Of a stretch of DNA of 64,000 nucleotides, positions 51,718 through 63,642 are shown piece by piece (position 1 is the stretch's first letter; every line of letters begins with the position of its first letter). Source of the stretch: Notospermus geniculatus (lineage: Eukaryota > Nemertea > Pilidiophora > Heteronemertea > Lineidae); assembly GCA_002633025.1 (NCBI GenBank), contig NMRB01000493.1:269722-333721 (forward strand), written 5' to 3'. The notes beneath the pieces were generated by a model. The model searched no databases and had not been told where the DNA came from. It saw only the letters and a program-made list of their open reading frames with translations. The position numbers and the translations under genes are program-made.

Positions 51718-54700
51718 ATGGCGACCATTCGGACGCCGAGACCGACTCCAAAGTTTTTCAGAGAAACCCAAACTTTCTCGACGAAAAAGGTAAAAAAGCT
51801 CATGATTTGAGGCCCGTGTTTCGTCTATCATTGATTAGGCCTATGGCACCCATGCCTACTGTTGTACACGTGTGTATTGAGAAAAGGCCTCGACCAGTCT
51901 GGATGCATGCTGGTGACTGCATGCTAGCTGGCTAGAGGAAGGATGTCATTCAGGCAGGGAATGTCATTGTCATCAAATTCATCAATCAAAGGAAGTCGTC
52001 CATCCATCCATGACCATGACACGACCAGTGTCTGTCTTGTCGCACTTTTGTCTACACATTTATATAGGAAGGCCTACACAGCCAGCCTGATTCTGTATTG
52101 TAGTGTAGCTAGGCTTATATTAGATAGTGTCACTCACATCTCAATGAACTAGGCCCTATTATGTAGGCCTAGGGCTAGCCCATATATGAGCCTTGTTAAT
52201 GCTAGGCCTAGGCCTATAGGCTAGGCCCCCTAAGTAAAATGCCAGGCCTTGTGTAGCCCTGCCTGGACTATTCTTGTGCAGTTGAAGGAAGGAATTTAGA
52301 ACCCCTGATCAGCAAAAGGTCGCCGATTGACAGAATAAGCCACATCGAACAATAGGATTTCCGTTGTGTGCCATGGGCATGGAGTAACGTCACTTCTGAT
52401 CGGGGATTCTAAAGTTTAGCCGCTTTATACCACACTACATCTTTATTCGTAGGAACGAGGGACACCAAGAGAAGCGCCTCCTCCCAAACCACCTGTGAAG
52501 AGTGCGCCCCCTGTCAGCCGGATATATCAACATCGTCCTGTTCTTCATGCACAGCGAGTTTCGTTCAAAAATGAAAATAATAACAGTATCCTTTAAATAG
52601 CCTCTCAAACTTGGTAAAACACGGAGGTAAATGCGACTCTAAGTGCCTCCTTTGTATGTGACTACTCATATGCCTTCCACCAAGGGAGTCAGCACAGGTC
52701 AGCTAAGCTTTAACCTCTAGGTAGATAACTTGTAAAATAAGAATGTGTATAGGTTAGGGATGGTCTTCCAGCCGCAGCATGTGTCAGTTTTCCTTGACCA
52801 TCCACCTTAGCAGATCTTCTTAGTCCTCACTATAATGAGATGAGCAAAGACCTCTACTTCGACCAGTGCTTCCAGATAGAAAGCAAATTGGGAGCTGGAT
52901 CCTTTGGTGAGGTAAGTGTTTGGGACACCGGTGGCTATTGGTCTGATCAGGTTTTTCTGTTGTGTGCCCCTTGATGTACTGCTCTTTCTCTATTTCTAGG
53001 TGTTCAAAGTTAGAAGCAAAGAGGACAGGAAGTTTTACGCTATCAAACGATCACGTGAGCGCTTCCGCGGTGAATCAGATCGGCGAAGAAAACTTGAGGA
53101 GGTGGCGAAACATGAACAACTTCCAAAGCATCCAAACTGCGTTGAATATTTCAAGGCCTGGGAGGAGAGACAACATCTTTACATTCAAACAGAACTTTGC
53201 TCAACGAGGTGAGAATGGAGGTTGATATAAGTGAATAAAATGAGATTTTAATGACACAATCTTGCCATTTGACAAAAGTTGCTCTCCGCCATTCCCTACT
53301 GCTATGTCCTCAAAATGGGATCCGTGCTAAACATTGCAAGTGAATTTGCCAACGATCCCTTTCATTCAAAAGGAGTCTACTGTTAGTTCTTGTCGTTGTT
53401 TTCATTTCAGTCTATGTAACTTCGCTGAGATGTACCATGACATCCCTGAAGTTATCATATGGAACTACCTGGTGGATTTATTGATGGTAGGTTTATTCAG
53501 AATTCCAGTTAATTTCATGAAAGACTCTGAATTTCAACTTGTAAAATGCTGCTGAATGAGTTTCTTAGGCTCATCCTCCCACAGAGGTTTTCACCTCCCT
53601 ACTCTTCATCCACTGTGTGCGAGTGTATGAAGACGAATGGGGCTCAAGCCCCATTTTTAGCCCGCTTGGCCGCAAGGCCCAGCAGGGCTTATGCTGTGGT
53701 TGGGGTCATTGAGTGGTGGTCTGTCGTGCGTCAGTACGTACGTACGTACGTACGTACGTACGTACGTCCGTAAACTTTGGTTTGTTAGCGCTCTAGCGCC
53801 TTTATTTTTTGACGAATCTTTTTGGCCTTTGGTGAGTGTATATATGGGCCTAANTACTGCTCTTTCTCTATTTCTAGGTGTTCAAAGTTAGAAGCAAAGA
53901 GGACAGGAAGTTTTACGCTATCAAACGATCACGTGAGCGCTTCCGCGGTGAATCAGATCGGCGAAGAAAACTTGAGGAGGTGGCGAAACATGAACAACTT
54001 CCAAAGCATCCAAACTGCGTTGAATATTTCAAGGCCTGGGAGGAGAGACAACATCTTTACATTCAAACAGAACTTTGCTCAACGAGGTGAGAATGGAGGT
54101 TGATATAAGTGAATAAAATGAGATTTTAATGACACAATCTTGCCATTTGACAAAAGTTGCTCTCCGCCATTCCCTACTGCTATGTCCTCAAAATGGGATC
54201 CTTGCTAAACATTGCAAGTGAATTTGCCAACGATCCCTTCATTCAAAAGGAGTCTTGTCGTTGTTTTCATTTCAGTCTATGTAACTTCGCTGAGATGTAC
54301 CATGACATCCCTGAAGTTATCATATGGAACTACCTGGTGGATTTATTGATGGTAGGTTTATTCTGAATTCCAGTTAATTTCATGAAAGACTCTGAATTTC
54401 AACTTGTAAAATGCTGCTGAATGAGTTTCTTAGGCTCATCCTCCCACAGGGGTTTTCACCTCCCTACTCTTCATCCACTGTGTGCGAGTGTATGAAGACG
54501 AATGGGGCTCAAGCCCCGTTTTGGGTGTTTGTGCTTGGGCTGCTCTTTTTGCGATGGCCAGGAAATTACTTCAGAAAGTGTTAGTAGGTCAGCACTCTAT
54601 TGAGTTCTCTGAACCCACTGTCGCGTTTTTCCGCCGCGGTTTCATCACTGCCTGACAAATCCTTTATTTTCTCGGTCCGCTGCCTTTTAACAAAGCATTT

Positions 54701-57379
54701 TCTGCCGGTGCGTTTTCCCGCTGCGCGAAAACGCGTCAGTGCGTTCAGGCCTTAAAGGCCTAATACTGTTTCCATACACCTTCAGAAATCAAGTTGTGTG
54801 GAAGTATCCTGTGATCTGTTCTTATTCCAGGCTGTCAAACATCTTCATGACCATGACCTTGTGCACATGGACATCAAACCAGAGAATATCTTCATCATGG
54901 ACGATGGCACTTGTAAACTTGGTGATTTTGGCTTGATGCTGGATATTTCTAAGGTACTGCTTACCACAAGAATTGCCTGTACTAGTGTCGACTGTCTCTC
55001 ACTCTCATGTCATTCTGTTCTTTTATTATATCACTTGTTCAGGCATGGACATGAGTGATTTTCACGGCGTTGTTTCTGCATTAAATCCTCCTACGAAGTC
55101 ACCTATAATGACACTGTGACAAGCTAACTTTTGCAGAATTTCACCAAAACAGTTCGATGCTGTATGATAGGTTTGATAATGAAAACTCAGCAACTCAAAC
55201 ATGCCCTTGAACATTGTGTTATGTTATGAAAAAGTTGCCTTTCGTTCCAGGGTACTGATTACTCCGAGGCCCAGGAAGGCGACCCAAAGTACATGGCCCC
55301 TGAACTCCTGCGGGGGAAGTTCTCTAAAGCTGCTGATGTGTTTAGTCTTGGTATATCAATCATGGAATTAGCCTGTGACCTTGACCTTCCGAAGGGTGGG
55401 GAGGGGTGGCACCAGTTGCGCAACAGACAGATGCCGAAGGAGTTTTTGAAAGGTAAATATGGGTGTCTTTCCTAGCAGTTCGTCGTTTTCCTCATTTCAG
55501 AAAAGAATATGAAGTCATGACCTTGCTATGCCACCTCTTGATAATCCCCGTTTGGTTTCTCCCACATTGCAGGAATGTCTGTAGACTTACAATACGTGCT
55601 GAGTCGGATGTTAGAACCGGACGAGACACGGAGACCGACTGTGGACGATGTTCTGAATGAGGCTGTTGTACATGGTGTCTGGAAAAGACGGCGACGTCGA
55701 AGGATTCTTAAACATATTGTAAGCATCGTTAGGCATGACATCCTTTTTGACCTCGATATTCTTCTCTTGGAAATAGTCTCATATTTTGTGGTGATTTAAC
55801 TTTCTTTTTCTCTTTCAGTATTTATACACTTTAAACTTTTTCTTGTCCTTCCTGTCTGTACTTATGCGGTTATGGTTACTGATCACAAGGCCCCTCCACC
55901 GGTTAATACCCGACAGACTCTGTACGCCGCCGAAACATCCAAACTCATCACATCCACCAGATTGGGACTATAGCTTCTCAGATGGTAGGTGGAATACTTT
56001 TATTCTATTCTATTGTATACTGCTCTGCTATAAAACTTGGCCCGTCCCATTGACAAATTAGATTTTGGGTCTAGGCGTTCTTGGATAATGTCGTAAATTT
56101 GAACTCATTTATATTTCAGATGACCTACTGGATGCTGACGATTCCATCAACCTGTGTAATAACTCGATGGGCATCCCTCTGGATACATCCACCTCCAGTG
56201 AAACAGACAACAGCTTTAATGGAGGATTCAAAGTGCCAAGGTGAGGAACAATGTGGTCTTGGGTAAAATATTTGGGCGACCAGTCATGTAGATGGTCTGT
56301 TGACTGACACTTGGGAGGTTTCGAAATCAAACGATAAACGCAAACTTTACGACGTTATTTTTCGTACTACACATTAACCAGATTTTATATTGCATTTTCG
56401 GTACAAAAGTAACGTTGTCGTTAACGTTTACGTTTATCGTTTGATTTCGAAACCTCCCTATTTATGCAGACAAACCAAATGTGATTCAAGCTAATTTCCA
56501 ACATAAAGTTGGGTGTATTTCCTTCATTAGCATTTTAGATGTTGGTGTGCTGGGTTAACCAATATTCAGGGCATTCCTTTAGTACCTGGTGGTTCTGGAT
56601 TGATAGTTTTATGATTTGTGTGTTTCAGTATTCCACACAGACGGGCCGTCACGACATCAGTTTTTCACCGATCTCGCCCTGTCACTTTACTTTCACCCAA
56701 GAACTCGTCACCAATTCATCAAGTCTACTCTAATAGTTCTAAGTAAGTCATGGCATTTCTAGCAACTTTGACAGCTGTTTGAGTCTCTAACACAAAATCA
56801 CCCAACCATAGGGGCGTATTTTAGAACGTTAAGGTTTACCTTAAATCTGTTGTAAAACCATTGAGAACAATAGATTTAAGGTGGACCTTAATGTTAAGGA
56901 ACGTTCTAAAATATGGCCCATAGTTTTTCTCTGGTGATGCATACAGTTACTCTAGCAGATGACATAAGATAAAATCTGTAACAAAGTTGTCTCTGATGTA
57001 TCCCTTTTCAGACGGTCGTCCGAGCGTCTCAATTCCAGCTTCAATAGCGAGTCATCCTGGGGCGGCTCTCCAAACACCAGCTTCAATGACGATGGCGATG
57101 ATGAGAGCAAGAACAACAAGGCCGTAGGGCCAAAGAATCTGATAAGCGTACGTATACATTTTGGTGATCAGGTACCTTATGACCTTTGACCTCTGTAATC
57201 AGGTCACCTCATAATAAAGGACAGCATCTCTCAGTGCCAAAGGTGTCCTTAATAGAGAGGTTCCAATTAAGTTTCCCAAAGGGCTTACCCAAACCCCTCT
57301 GTCTGTGAATTCTATCTATGTTATAGTGAAGCATATCCTGTTTCTTTTTCAGATATTTGAAGCAGCAACTGATGATTGA
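51718..57379 (+). CDS. PKMYT1: PKMYT1 (Myt1), membrane-associated Cdk1-inhibitory kinase (13 exons)
   Basis: Myt1 phosphorylates Cdk1 on Thr14/Tyr15 at ER/Golgi membranes and holds cells in G2. Exons: 51718-51789, 52453-52585, 52811-52911, 53000-53208, 53411-53486, 54831-54953, 55251-55452, 55573-55718, 55819-55984, 56120-56240, 56629-56742, 57012-57147 and 57353-57379. In frame, 1626 nt, 541 residues (human about 499). The N-terminus has TPRPTPKFF and [12 protein letters not shown], as in other Myt1 proteins. The kinase shows [21 protein letters not shown]118, HMDIKPEN (D211) and DFG (D229), then [13 protein letters not shown] hydrophobic segment ([20 protein letters not shown], about 356-375) follows RRRRRR: the membrane tether. 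The last residues [13 protein letters not shown] match the conserved cyclin-B-binding RNL tail. Exons 4 and 5 are present twice (see 53855-54517); one copy is used here. Confidence 0.96.
53732..53770. repeat. (CGTA)n microsatellite
   Basis: Eight to nine CGTA units in a PKMYT1 intron, in the sequence unique to the region between the two exon 4-5 copies. Confidence 0.95.
53855..54517 (+). repeat. Second copy of PKMYT1 exons 4-5 region
   Basis: Repeats 52977-53652 almost exactly: exon 4 again at 53878-54086 and exon 5 at 54276-54351, with intact splice sites and frame. Small indels lie in the intron. The copy begins directly after a single N at 53854, which suggests a haplotype or assembly duplication. 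If real and both spliced in, the N-lobe would be duplicated and the kinase fold probably broken, unless the pairs are used alternatively. Confidence 0.85.
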
Positions 57380-57921
57380 AGAGATGAGAAGTTCAGGAAA
57401 AGTTTGCATGATTTTCTGGTCAGGGTTCTAGGTCAAGGTCTGTGTTTTGACTTGGGTTTTCAACGACGTAACCGATGGTTCATTCAAGCAGAGTTGTCAG
57501 GTCTTCAAGTTTGTGTATAAATTGATACAGAATGTATTCATGTATAGATTTGCAACTCTTCAGAAATTTGTTGCATTTGTGGCTTATGGTAATATTTTGT
57601 AGTTCTTTGGCGCATGTACAGTATTTTATTAGTAATACCTTGGTGCTACAATTCCTCACTGTGTTCTTGTAATTATTTCCGTGATTGAACATTCCTCTTA
57701 TACATGTACATATATTGCTTGCATCCATTGAGACATAAGGCCCTAACCATGCCAAATATGGCATGTTCTTTTGTATTGGCCGGTGTAAGCAGTTGTAATT
57801 CTACATCTTGGCCATACATGGTCTGATTTTTCATATGATTATTTTGAATTTGAGATTAAGTGCCTACTGTTCAAATGATAAGTGTACAGACCCACCTGTT
57901 GGCCTTTATTGAGCAGAGTGA

Positions 57922-57927
57922 AATAAA
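57922..57927 (+). terminator. Candidate poly(A) signal of PKMYT1 (proximal)
   Basis: AATAAA, 543 nt past the PKMYT1 stop codon. A distal AATAAA lies at 58046-58051. Both precede the convergent fucosyltransferase 3' end. Confidence 0.45.
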
Positions 57928-58384
57928 TTTCACCGTGTGTATCAGGTGTATGATCATACTTCATATTCGGTAGCACAGTTTGTGTGCATCCAAAACAGCA
58001 CAATATTCAGGGTTACAGGCGATGCCCTGATGTTCAAGTTTTCCCAATAAAGTCATTTTTTTAAACATTCAACCTTCAAATGTTTTGCTACATCATGTAC
58101 CTGATTGAACTTTTCTCTGCATTTGATTACTTGTATCAAAAATTTATAAGGCGAGCTTATGAATTTTTGCTAGTGTGTTAGTAGACGTATTTCAATTTTT
58201 ATTCAAACACCAGGATGCAGGAATCTGCATTTTGAGGAGTCCTAGGCCTACATAAATTGTGCTGGCGGGAATGTAGCGCAACACGAATAGTGCTGCTGTA
58301 AGAATTGACCATGCCGTCATTTTCAGAAGAGCTTTATTCAGAAGCCATTAGGAAAACGGAATAGACATATACAAAAGTAAGAAA

Positions 58385-58390
58385 TTTATT
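58385..58390 (-). terminator. Candidate poly(A) signal of the fucosyltransferase
   Basis: AATAAA on the minus strand, about 435 nt past the stop codon at 58825; a second lies at 58333-58338. This gives a tail-to-tail layout with PKMYT1. Confidence 0.4.
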
Positions 58391-58575
58391 CGGTATGAAA
58401 AGTGACTTGATTGTACAAAAATATATCCGTCCCTTCCACCCTGTCGTTGACGGAACAAATGTCATGATTGAGACAAACCATTTTGATATTGAGCCTAAAA
58501 AACCACCTGGTACGTGTATCAAGACTTGACAATAGTTATTATCTTACGTGTCCCATAGTGGTTACGCCCTCTTAA

Positions 58576-58768
58576 AGGACCACGGTATGTGATCTCTAAT
58601 GGGTAATTTGACTGCCGACGTAGGAGCACCTAGCGGCAGCAACACGAACTACAAAAATGCATTACAAAATGTACGTAGTAAATTGGGTCAATTCGCCGAC
58701 AACGAAATTAGTCCCTGGGTTGGAGAATGGTGCTGGCTGTCGAGAAAAAGTGGCAATACCGTGGTCCT
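58576..58768. mobile_element. 193-bp TTAA-flanked MITE in the fucosyltransferase 3' UTR
   Basis: Perfect 13-bp terminal inverted repeats AGGACCACGGTAT, with TTAA at 58572-58575 and 58769-58772. It lies 57 bp past the stop codon of the fucosyltransferase, in its likely 3' UTR. A lone end (CCGTGGTCCTTT) occurs at about 61007. Confidence 0.85.
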
Positions 58769-58824
58769 TTAATCTAGAAGTGGCTGCGCCCCCTGGTGGT
58801 GACGTCACGTATTCATCCATGTCA

Positions 58825-60857
58825 TCATTTCTTCGCAATGACGTCATGGACCAAATCTCTTGCTGAAAGTCCCCGCCGTGCGCGGCAGATACCTTTACCT
58901 CTCCACCACCCCTCGAAATCCTGGTACCACATGTCTCTGGTCTGGTCCCATAGCATCGCGCACAGGCGGCAGTAAAAAAACGTATTGACGAACTTCCCTG
59001 TGCCTTTCCATTTGAAATATTCATTGTACAGAGCGTCATTTTTGTCAAGTCTTCGCAAATAATCCGCGAGTTCGCGGATACTTCTGAAGTCACTGACGTG
59101 AATGAAGGAGTTCCGCGGGACGGCTTTCTCGTAATCTGCTCTGGAGGCGCCGAAAACGATCGGGACGATGTCCTGTCTGAAAAATAAGAAGTGATTGATT
59201 AGTCCGTGTCAAGACGCTGCTCCACGTGAGAGTTTTCTCCCGCCATTTGGCTCTCTGTTCTATGGGCAACTCGGCCATAGAAAACTGGGGGCCGTCGTTT
59301 GTGTCTATATTATAGAGTTTTCGCAAAGCTCCCGAAACGCCAACGCGAACGTCTATCCTTTTGCTCGGTACTCTCTTCGTGGCGTCGAACAATGGGTTTG
59401 GCGTTCGTGTTGACGTTTCCTGGGCTTTGCGAAAACTCCCTAATGTCTCCCTAAAGTCGTAAGGCGTATACGGGCATTTCACTCATTCTGGCCTGAAATA
59501 CATTGTATTCAGATAAAGGGAACTTACTGCATCCCATTCAGGAAGAACTTTTCTGTGATGTAGTCCTTACAGTTGGAATTTTCGAAGGACAGGTAGAATT
59601 TGTAGTCTTTATTGAGCATTTTGAAGCATTTTTTGTCCGTCTTTGCGCAGGAATGAGGCCCACAGCGCCCGTAGATGTCCACCTGAACATACTTGGCCAA
59701 CTCCCTGGCGACCACGCCCCTCCCACTCTTCGCTGCGCAATTTGAGACAAACCACGCCACCAACTTCGTTTTCCCAGTTGCATAGTTTTTCTTCGGTGGC
59801 AGTGCCGTCACGCCGAGATTATACGGCATATATTTCTCATACGGTGTTACAATGACTGAATCGCTACGATATGTGGCTGTCCAGTTCACCAGCCCGTTGG
59901 CGTGCCTTAAAGGCGGTGTGTACCAGGGTGATTCAAGCGCAAAGTACACCCAAATTTGCCCCTTGCGCTTATAAAGTCCCTTCGGCACAACGTTGTTGAA
60001 GACCACCGCGTCTGCTTGATCCGCGAGCCGCCGGTTACGACTGAAGTAGCACTGAGTGACTGGGCACTGATCGTCGAGCAGCTTCTGACGTCCTTCAATC
60101 ACCCCGGCTGACTTCCAGAACACCACAGTCTTCAAATTCTGTTGATCAAATGGCTTCTTCTGCTCCACCTTTGCTGCTTCCGGGATGTGTACCATCTGGG
60201 CCGTGATCCTGTCATCCCAGTCGATGGCCGGATCCGGCCAGACGCCATTCGTTAGATTCTCATGAAAATATTTGATGCCTTGTCTGTCCAGAAGCATATC
60301 TGGGTAAATGTCATATTGCGTATTTTTGTATTTCTGAGGTTTTATGATCTCCCCCTCTCCCAGGACGGACCAGAACCACGACTTCTTTTTTCTGGCTTGG
60401 GGTGCGGGACGTTTAACAACCTGTGGAAGATAAAGCGAGTTAAAAACACGTTGCATGATCTGGGAGGTTGTCGCTGCATGGAAAGTGAAACCGCAGTCCA
60501 CTCAGTGACATGATGCCCATTTGTGGATACCGGTAGTATGGTGGTGGCGCCACCGTCGCTCCTCTGACGTCACACAGGAGTGCTATGATACCTTGAGACA
60601 ACCACAGGCTGGCTTCACCCCTTGGACTTCACCAACTCAACTTAGACATGAGACAGGACTTAGAACGAATCAAGACACACTTTGATAGGCCTTACCTGTG
60701 GATTGTCCATGTGACGTTTTTCCAATGACGCCCCCTGTTGGTCGAGACTGCTAATGACCCAATGGTAGGTATAAAACATGGACATGATGGTGAAGAGTGA
60801 AATTAAGGATGTGGACCTCCTCGTCAGGGGCCGAAACAAAAGGTACATCAACTTCAT
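58825..60857 (-). CDS. GT10 alpha-1,3-fucosyltransferase (3 exons)
   Basis: A type II Golgi enzyme that transfers fucose from GDP-fucose to N-acetylglucosamine-type acceptors. Exons on the minus strand: 60857-60696, 60420-59528 and 59176-58825; 162+893+352 nt, 468 residues. Residues 1-14 are a short basic cytoplasmic tail; residues about 15-36 (STSLISLFTIMSMFYTYHWV) are the membrane anchor, followed by a stem. The catalytic domain shows IWVYFALESPWYTPP, an acceptor-side NWTATYRSDS and the GT10 signature FYLSFENSNCKDYITEKFF (329-347). Then come DIVPIVFG and a Cys-containing tail. Potential N-glycosylation sites are NLT and NWT. ATG at 60857 is chosen because it places a membrane anchor in frame before a good donor (CAG|GTAAGG). 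Subfamily (FUT9-like, FUT10-like or core type) cannot be set by eye. Confidence 0.93.
59218..59310. mobile_element. Fragment of the CCAYGTGAG..TTTTCTC repeat family
   Basis: CCACGTGAGAGTTTTCTCCC, GGCTCTCTGTTCTATGGGCA, CATAGAAAACT and GTTTGTGTC occur in the same order as at 34354-34450. It lies in the second intron of the fucosyltransferase. Confidence 0.5.
59315..59440. mobile_element. 126-bp foldback, GAGTTTTCGCAAAGC ends
   Basis: GAGTTTTCGCAAAGCTCCCG...ACGCCAACGCGAACG faces the inverted CGTTCGTGTTGACGTTTCC...GCTTTGCGAAAACTC. Its ends match those of the foldback at 48954-49026. It lies in the second fucosyltransferase intron. The target duplication is not clear. Confidence 0.65.
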
Positions 60858-62511
60858 CGTGGGGGGTTTCTGCCATCACACCTGACGGTGAAAAAAGACA
60901 TTAACATTATTTGTGTGTAAGACGACGGGTGGTGCACCAGTCAAGGGATGACTGACGGAGAAAAACTCGTCACATTCATAGAGAACGTTTCGTATGTCTC
61001 AGAAACCGTGGTCCTTTCACCCTAGTCCATACCATGCAAATTCACGTCCTTATAAAGTTCCAACAGGTTGAATTTGTCACTACCTGACACATTCCATGCA
61101 CCATGTGACACTGATGTTCACACCTGGCCTCAGTGTGAATGCTCTGACGTGTCTGACCCCTTCATGTAGGCTACCTTCCCTTTCCATGAGGTATACGAAC
61201 CAAAGGAGTTGAGTGGCTACACCAGAAGGGGCCAGAAAAGTTCTAATATCCACATTTTCCTTCTGCGGATGACACCTCGTCGATCCCGTTTTCTGGGAAA
61301 TTCTCACCGTAACATGTCAACAGGTGCGGTGAGCGAGAAATTAAAATTATTTAACATACTTGTACATACATGAAATGAACATGTAGACATCATTGCAAAC
61401 AGCTGATCGTGAATCGTCGAGGAGTAATAAAAGCAGATGGGAAATTATCTACACAGTTGCGGCCGGAGGAATGGCCGCTCTCATCCTGAGGTAATCAGTC
61501 AGTAGTCCTTGGCGCTCGCTCCCTATAGTCACCGCACACAAACATATCAGTGTGCGATGAGGAGGAGCGAGGGTTGAGAACCGACTCATTTACCTGGATG
61601 GGGCGTTCACGAAGAATACTCTTGGTTGAAATGATGATGGCCTACCTCTCCGTCATGTTTAGCGAGTCGAGCCTTCCCGCACCCCCGATATTTACTCTTT
61701 TTGACTCGAGTTTCAAATTCGAGACCAATAAATCCACATCAAATGAAATCCTACCTTCATAAGAAACATCTTTCGAGTGATTGTCTCAACAAATATCACG
61801 CTCACGTTATCTTATGATCTACGCGTCATGACTCAAGTTATTGCACACCATTCCACACTGCACGCCTCTTCAGTGTATATCAAGACTTCCTAGCGTGACA
61901 ATGACTGGCCATCATGCGGCGAATGAGATCCCAAAATAGTGAATTTTTTCCGAAGAAATCTCGAGACAGGGTACAATACCCGACTGGCAATCTTTCTCCC
62001 AACTTTTATTGTGATATTTTGACAATTCTGTCTTCTATAAAGCCATGGGGCATGAACTTTTATATTCCGAATGGGTTTTTGTGTTCTAAAATAGGTCAGC
62101 CATGACGGCGGGTATATTTTCATTGGTAAGTCAACACGACCTCTACAAGTAATCCCCCAGGCTAATTGGATATGAAAATCACAGAGAGAAGTATTCGTCG
62201 GTCGTCGAGGACAATCGCCCTCCGTCCTGTTTCATCCCGTGGACGCTAGGTGGCGTGTCGCGGCTCGCACACCATTAGACTGGTACCCGGTGTCCTAACA
62301 ACTTTACATGTAGGATAACACACCCTCAGCCTCGTGTTCGAATGTTGCCGACAACGAGGTTCTCTCTCTTTCGTACCTTACCTAATGGCGCGGTTTGTTC
62401 GTCACCAGAGTTGGCGTTACTCTTGGCGGGCCGTAACTGGAGGAGATAGGCCGAACGCCAAGATAAACCAACGCCGAGATTATGAAGCGGGAAACGTGTT
62501 CAGCATTCTTA
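60858..62511. other. 5' flank of the fucosyltransferase, no further gene seen
   Basis: Possible upstream non-coding exons of the minus-strand fucosyltransferase would lie here but none can be fixed. No other exon was recognised. Confidence 0.4.
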
Positions 62512-62693
62512 GGGCTCGTTTCCAACAGCATATGGCGTCGGCGGTAACATCGGCGTTCGAATCACTTCTGTGTTGACACCATTGACTGTTTCAACCGCAC
62601 TTTCGCGTCTGCGTCGAACTGCTGTGGAAACAGTCAATGGACGGCTCAACATAGAAGTGATTCGGACGCCGACGTTACTGGTGGAAACGAGCC
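62512..62693. mobile_element. 182-bp foldback MITE flanked by TTA
   Basis: GGGCTCGTTTCCAACAG at the left and the inverted CTGGTGGAAACGAGCC at the right, with TTA at 62509-62511 and 62694-62696; the left end has one extra G. Much of the interior also pairs (GAATCACTTCT, CCATTGACTGTTTC). The TTA duplication and GG-start fit PIF/Harbinger MITEs and resemble the element at 23030. Confidence 0.7.
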
Positions 62694-62763
62694 TTACCTC
62701 GCGAAGATCAGCTGCAGCAGTTGAATGTATAATTGAAGGCAATCGACTCATCCTCCGGACCTG

Positions 62764-63600
62764 ACTGGCGTCTACATGTCCTCTGACGCATCAATAATCC
62801 ACCGCTGCAACAAGCGTGCTGTCGGAAATTCAATGGAAAGGAAGGAATTTGGGAATCGAAACGAACCCCCATCGGGTTGAGGGTTCGGCTATGTCCAGGC
62901 CAATACATTCCATACATTGATGCAATTACGAAAAAACCACAAAGCTAACCACAGTATGAAATACACATGCTAATATGCTACATCTACAAACATTGATGCA
63001 GCAGGAATGTTGACAATGGACTGAACACACTTACCAGTTAATTGTGATAAGCATCATCATCGCTCACTGGAAAAGCGCGCATCGCTGGCGCATCCGAAGC
63101 AAGATAATTCTATGTGACGGTGATATAGGGGTAGATTTGACTAATCCAGCTGTAAAACCTTGCAGCAGATGTTGTGATGGTGAACCTGACGTCAGAATCC
63201 TAAAACCACCCCTGCTGACTCTCATCAGAAATCGCCAACCTTCTCAGCTCGAACACACAGTGCTCACTCTGGTCGATGGCTGCACTAAGAGAAAGCGTGA
63301 ACGGTTGCCATGGTGATTGCAACATCATCTGGAACACTAGGACAGTACTCTACGAGATGGATCGAATCACAGGCTCATCTGAACAAATCAAAAGCGGGGG
63401 GGGGGGGGCGATAATCGACATCTCGGTCAAAAGGCAATTAGGGTCTGTGCCCAAATTTGGAGTGGGTTAGGCCTTCCCAACCCATAGGCCTACTGCCTAT
63501 GCTTTGGTTTGCTCCTTGATCCCCATCTTCCCTACGGAGTTTGCAAGACGAATGTTGTGACGATGCCATGCGGGGCGGGAAACGCCGAGCGCAAATTGAC
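62764..63600. other. Intergenic, no gene seen
   Basis: A G run of about 12 lies at 63397-63408. No exon was recognised. Confidence 0.35.
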
Positions 63601-63603
63601 GCG

Positions 63604-63642
63604 GTCACGTGACTGCGTTACGTCATGTGACAGTCATGTGGC
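63604..63642. promoter_or_regulatory. Three E-box/CLEAR-type palindromes
   Basis: GTCACGTGAC (63604-63613), GTCATGTGAC (63622-63631) and GTCATGTGGC (63633-63642). GTCACGTGAC is the consensus of the TFEB/MITF CLEAR element and also suits USF. It may be the promoter of a gene beyond the window; no gene is visible. Confidence 0.45.

Noticed and set aside
58662-59093. 143-codon minus-strand frame
   Set aside because: Overlaps the last fucosyltransferase exon in a different frame; the GT10 frame is the real one.
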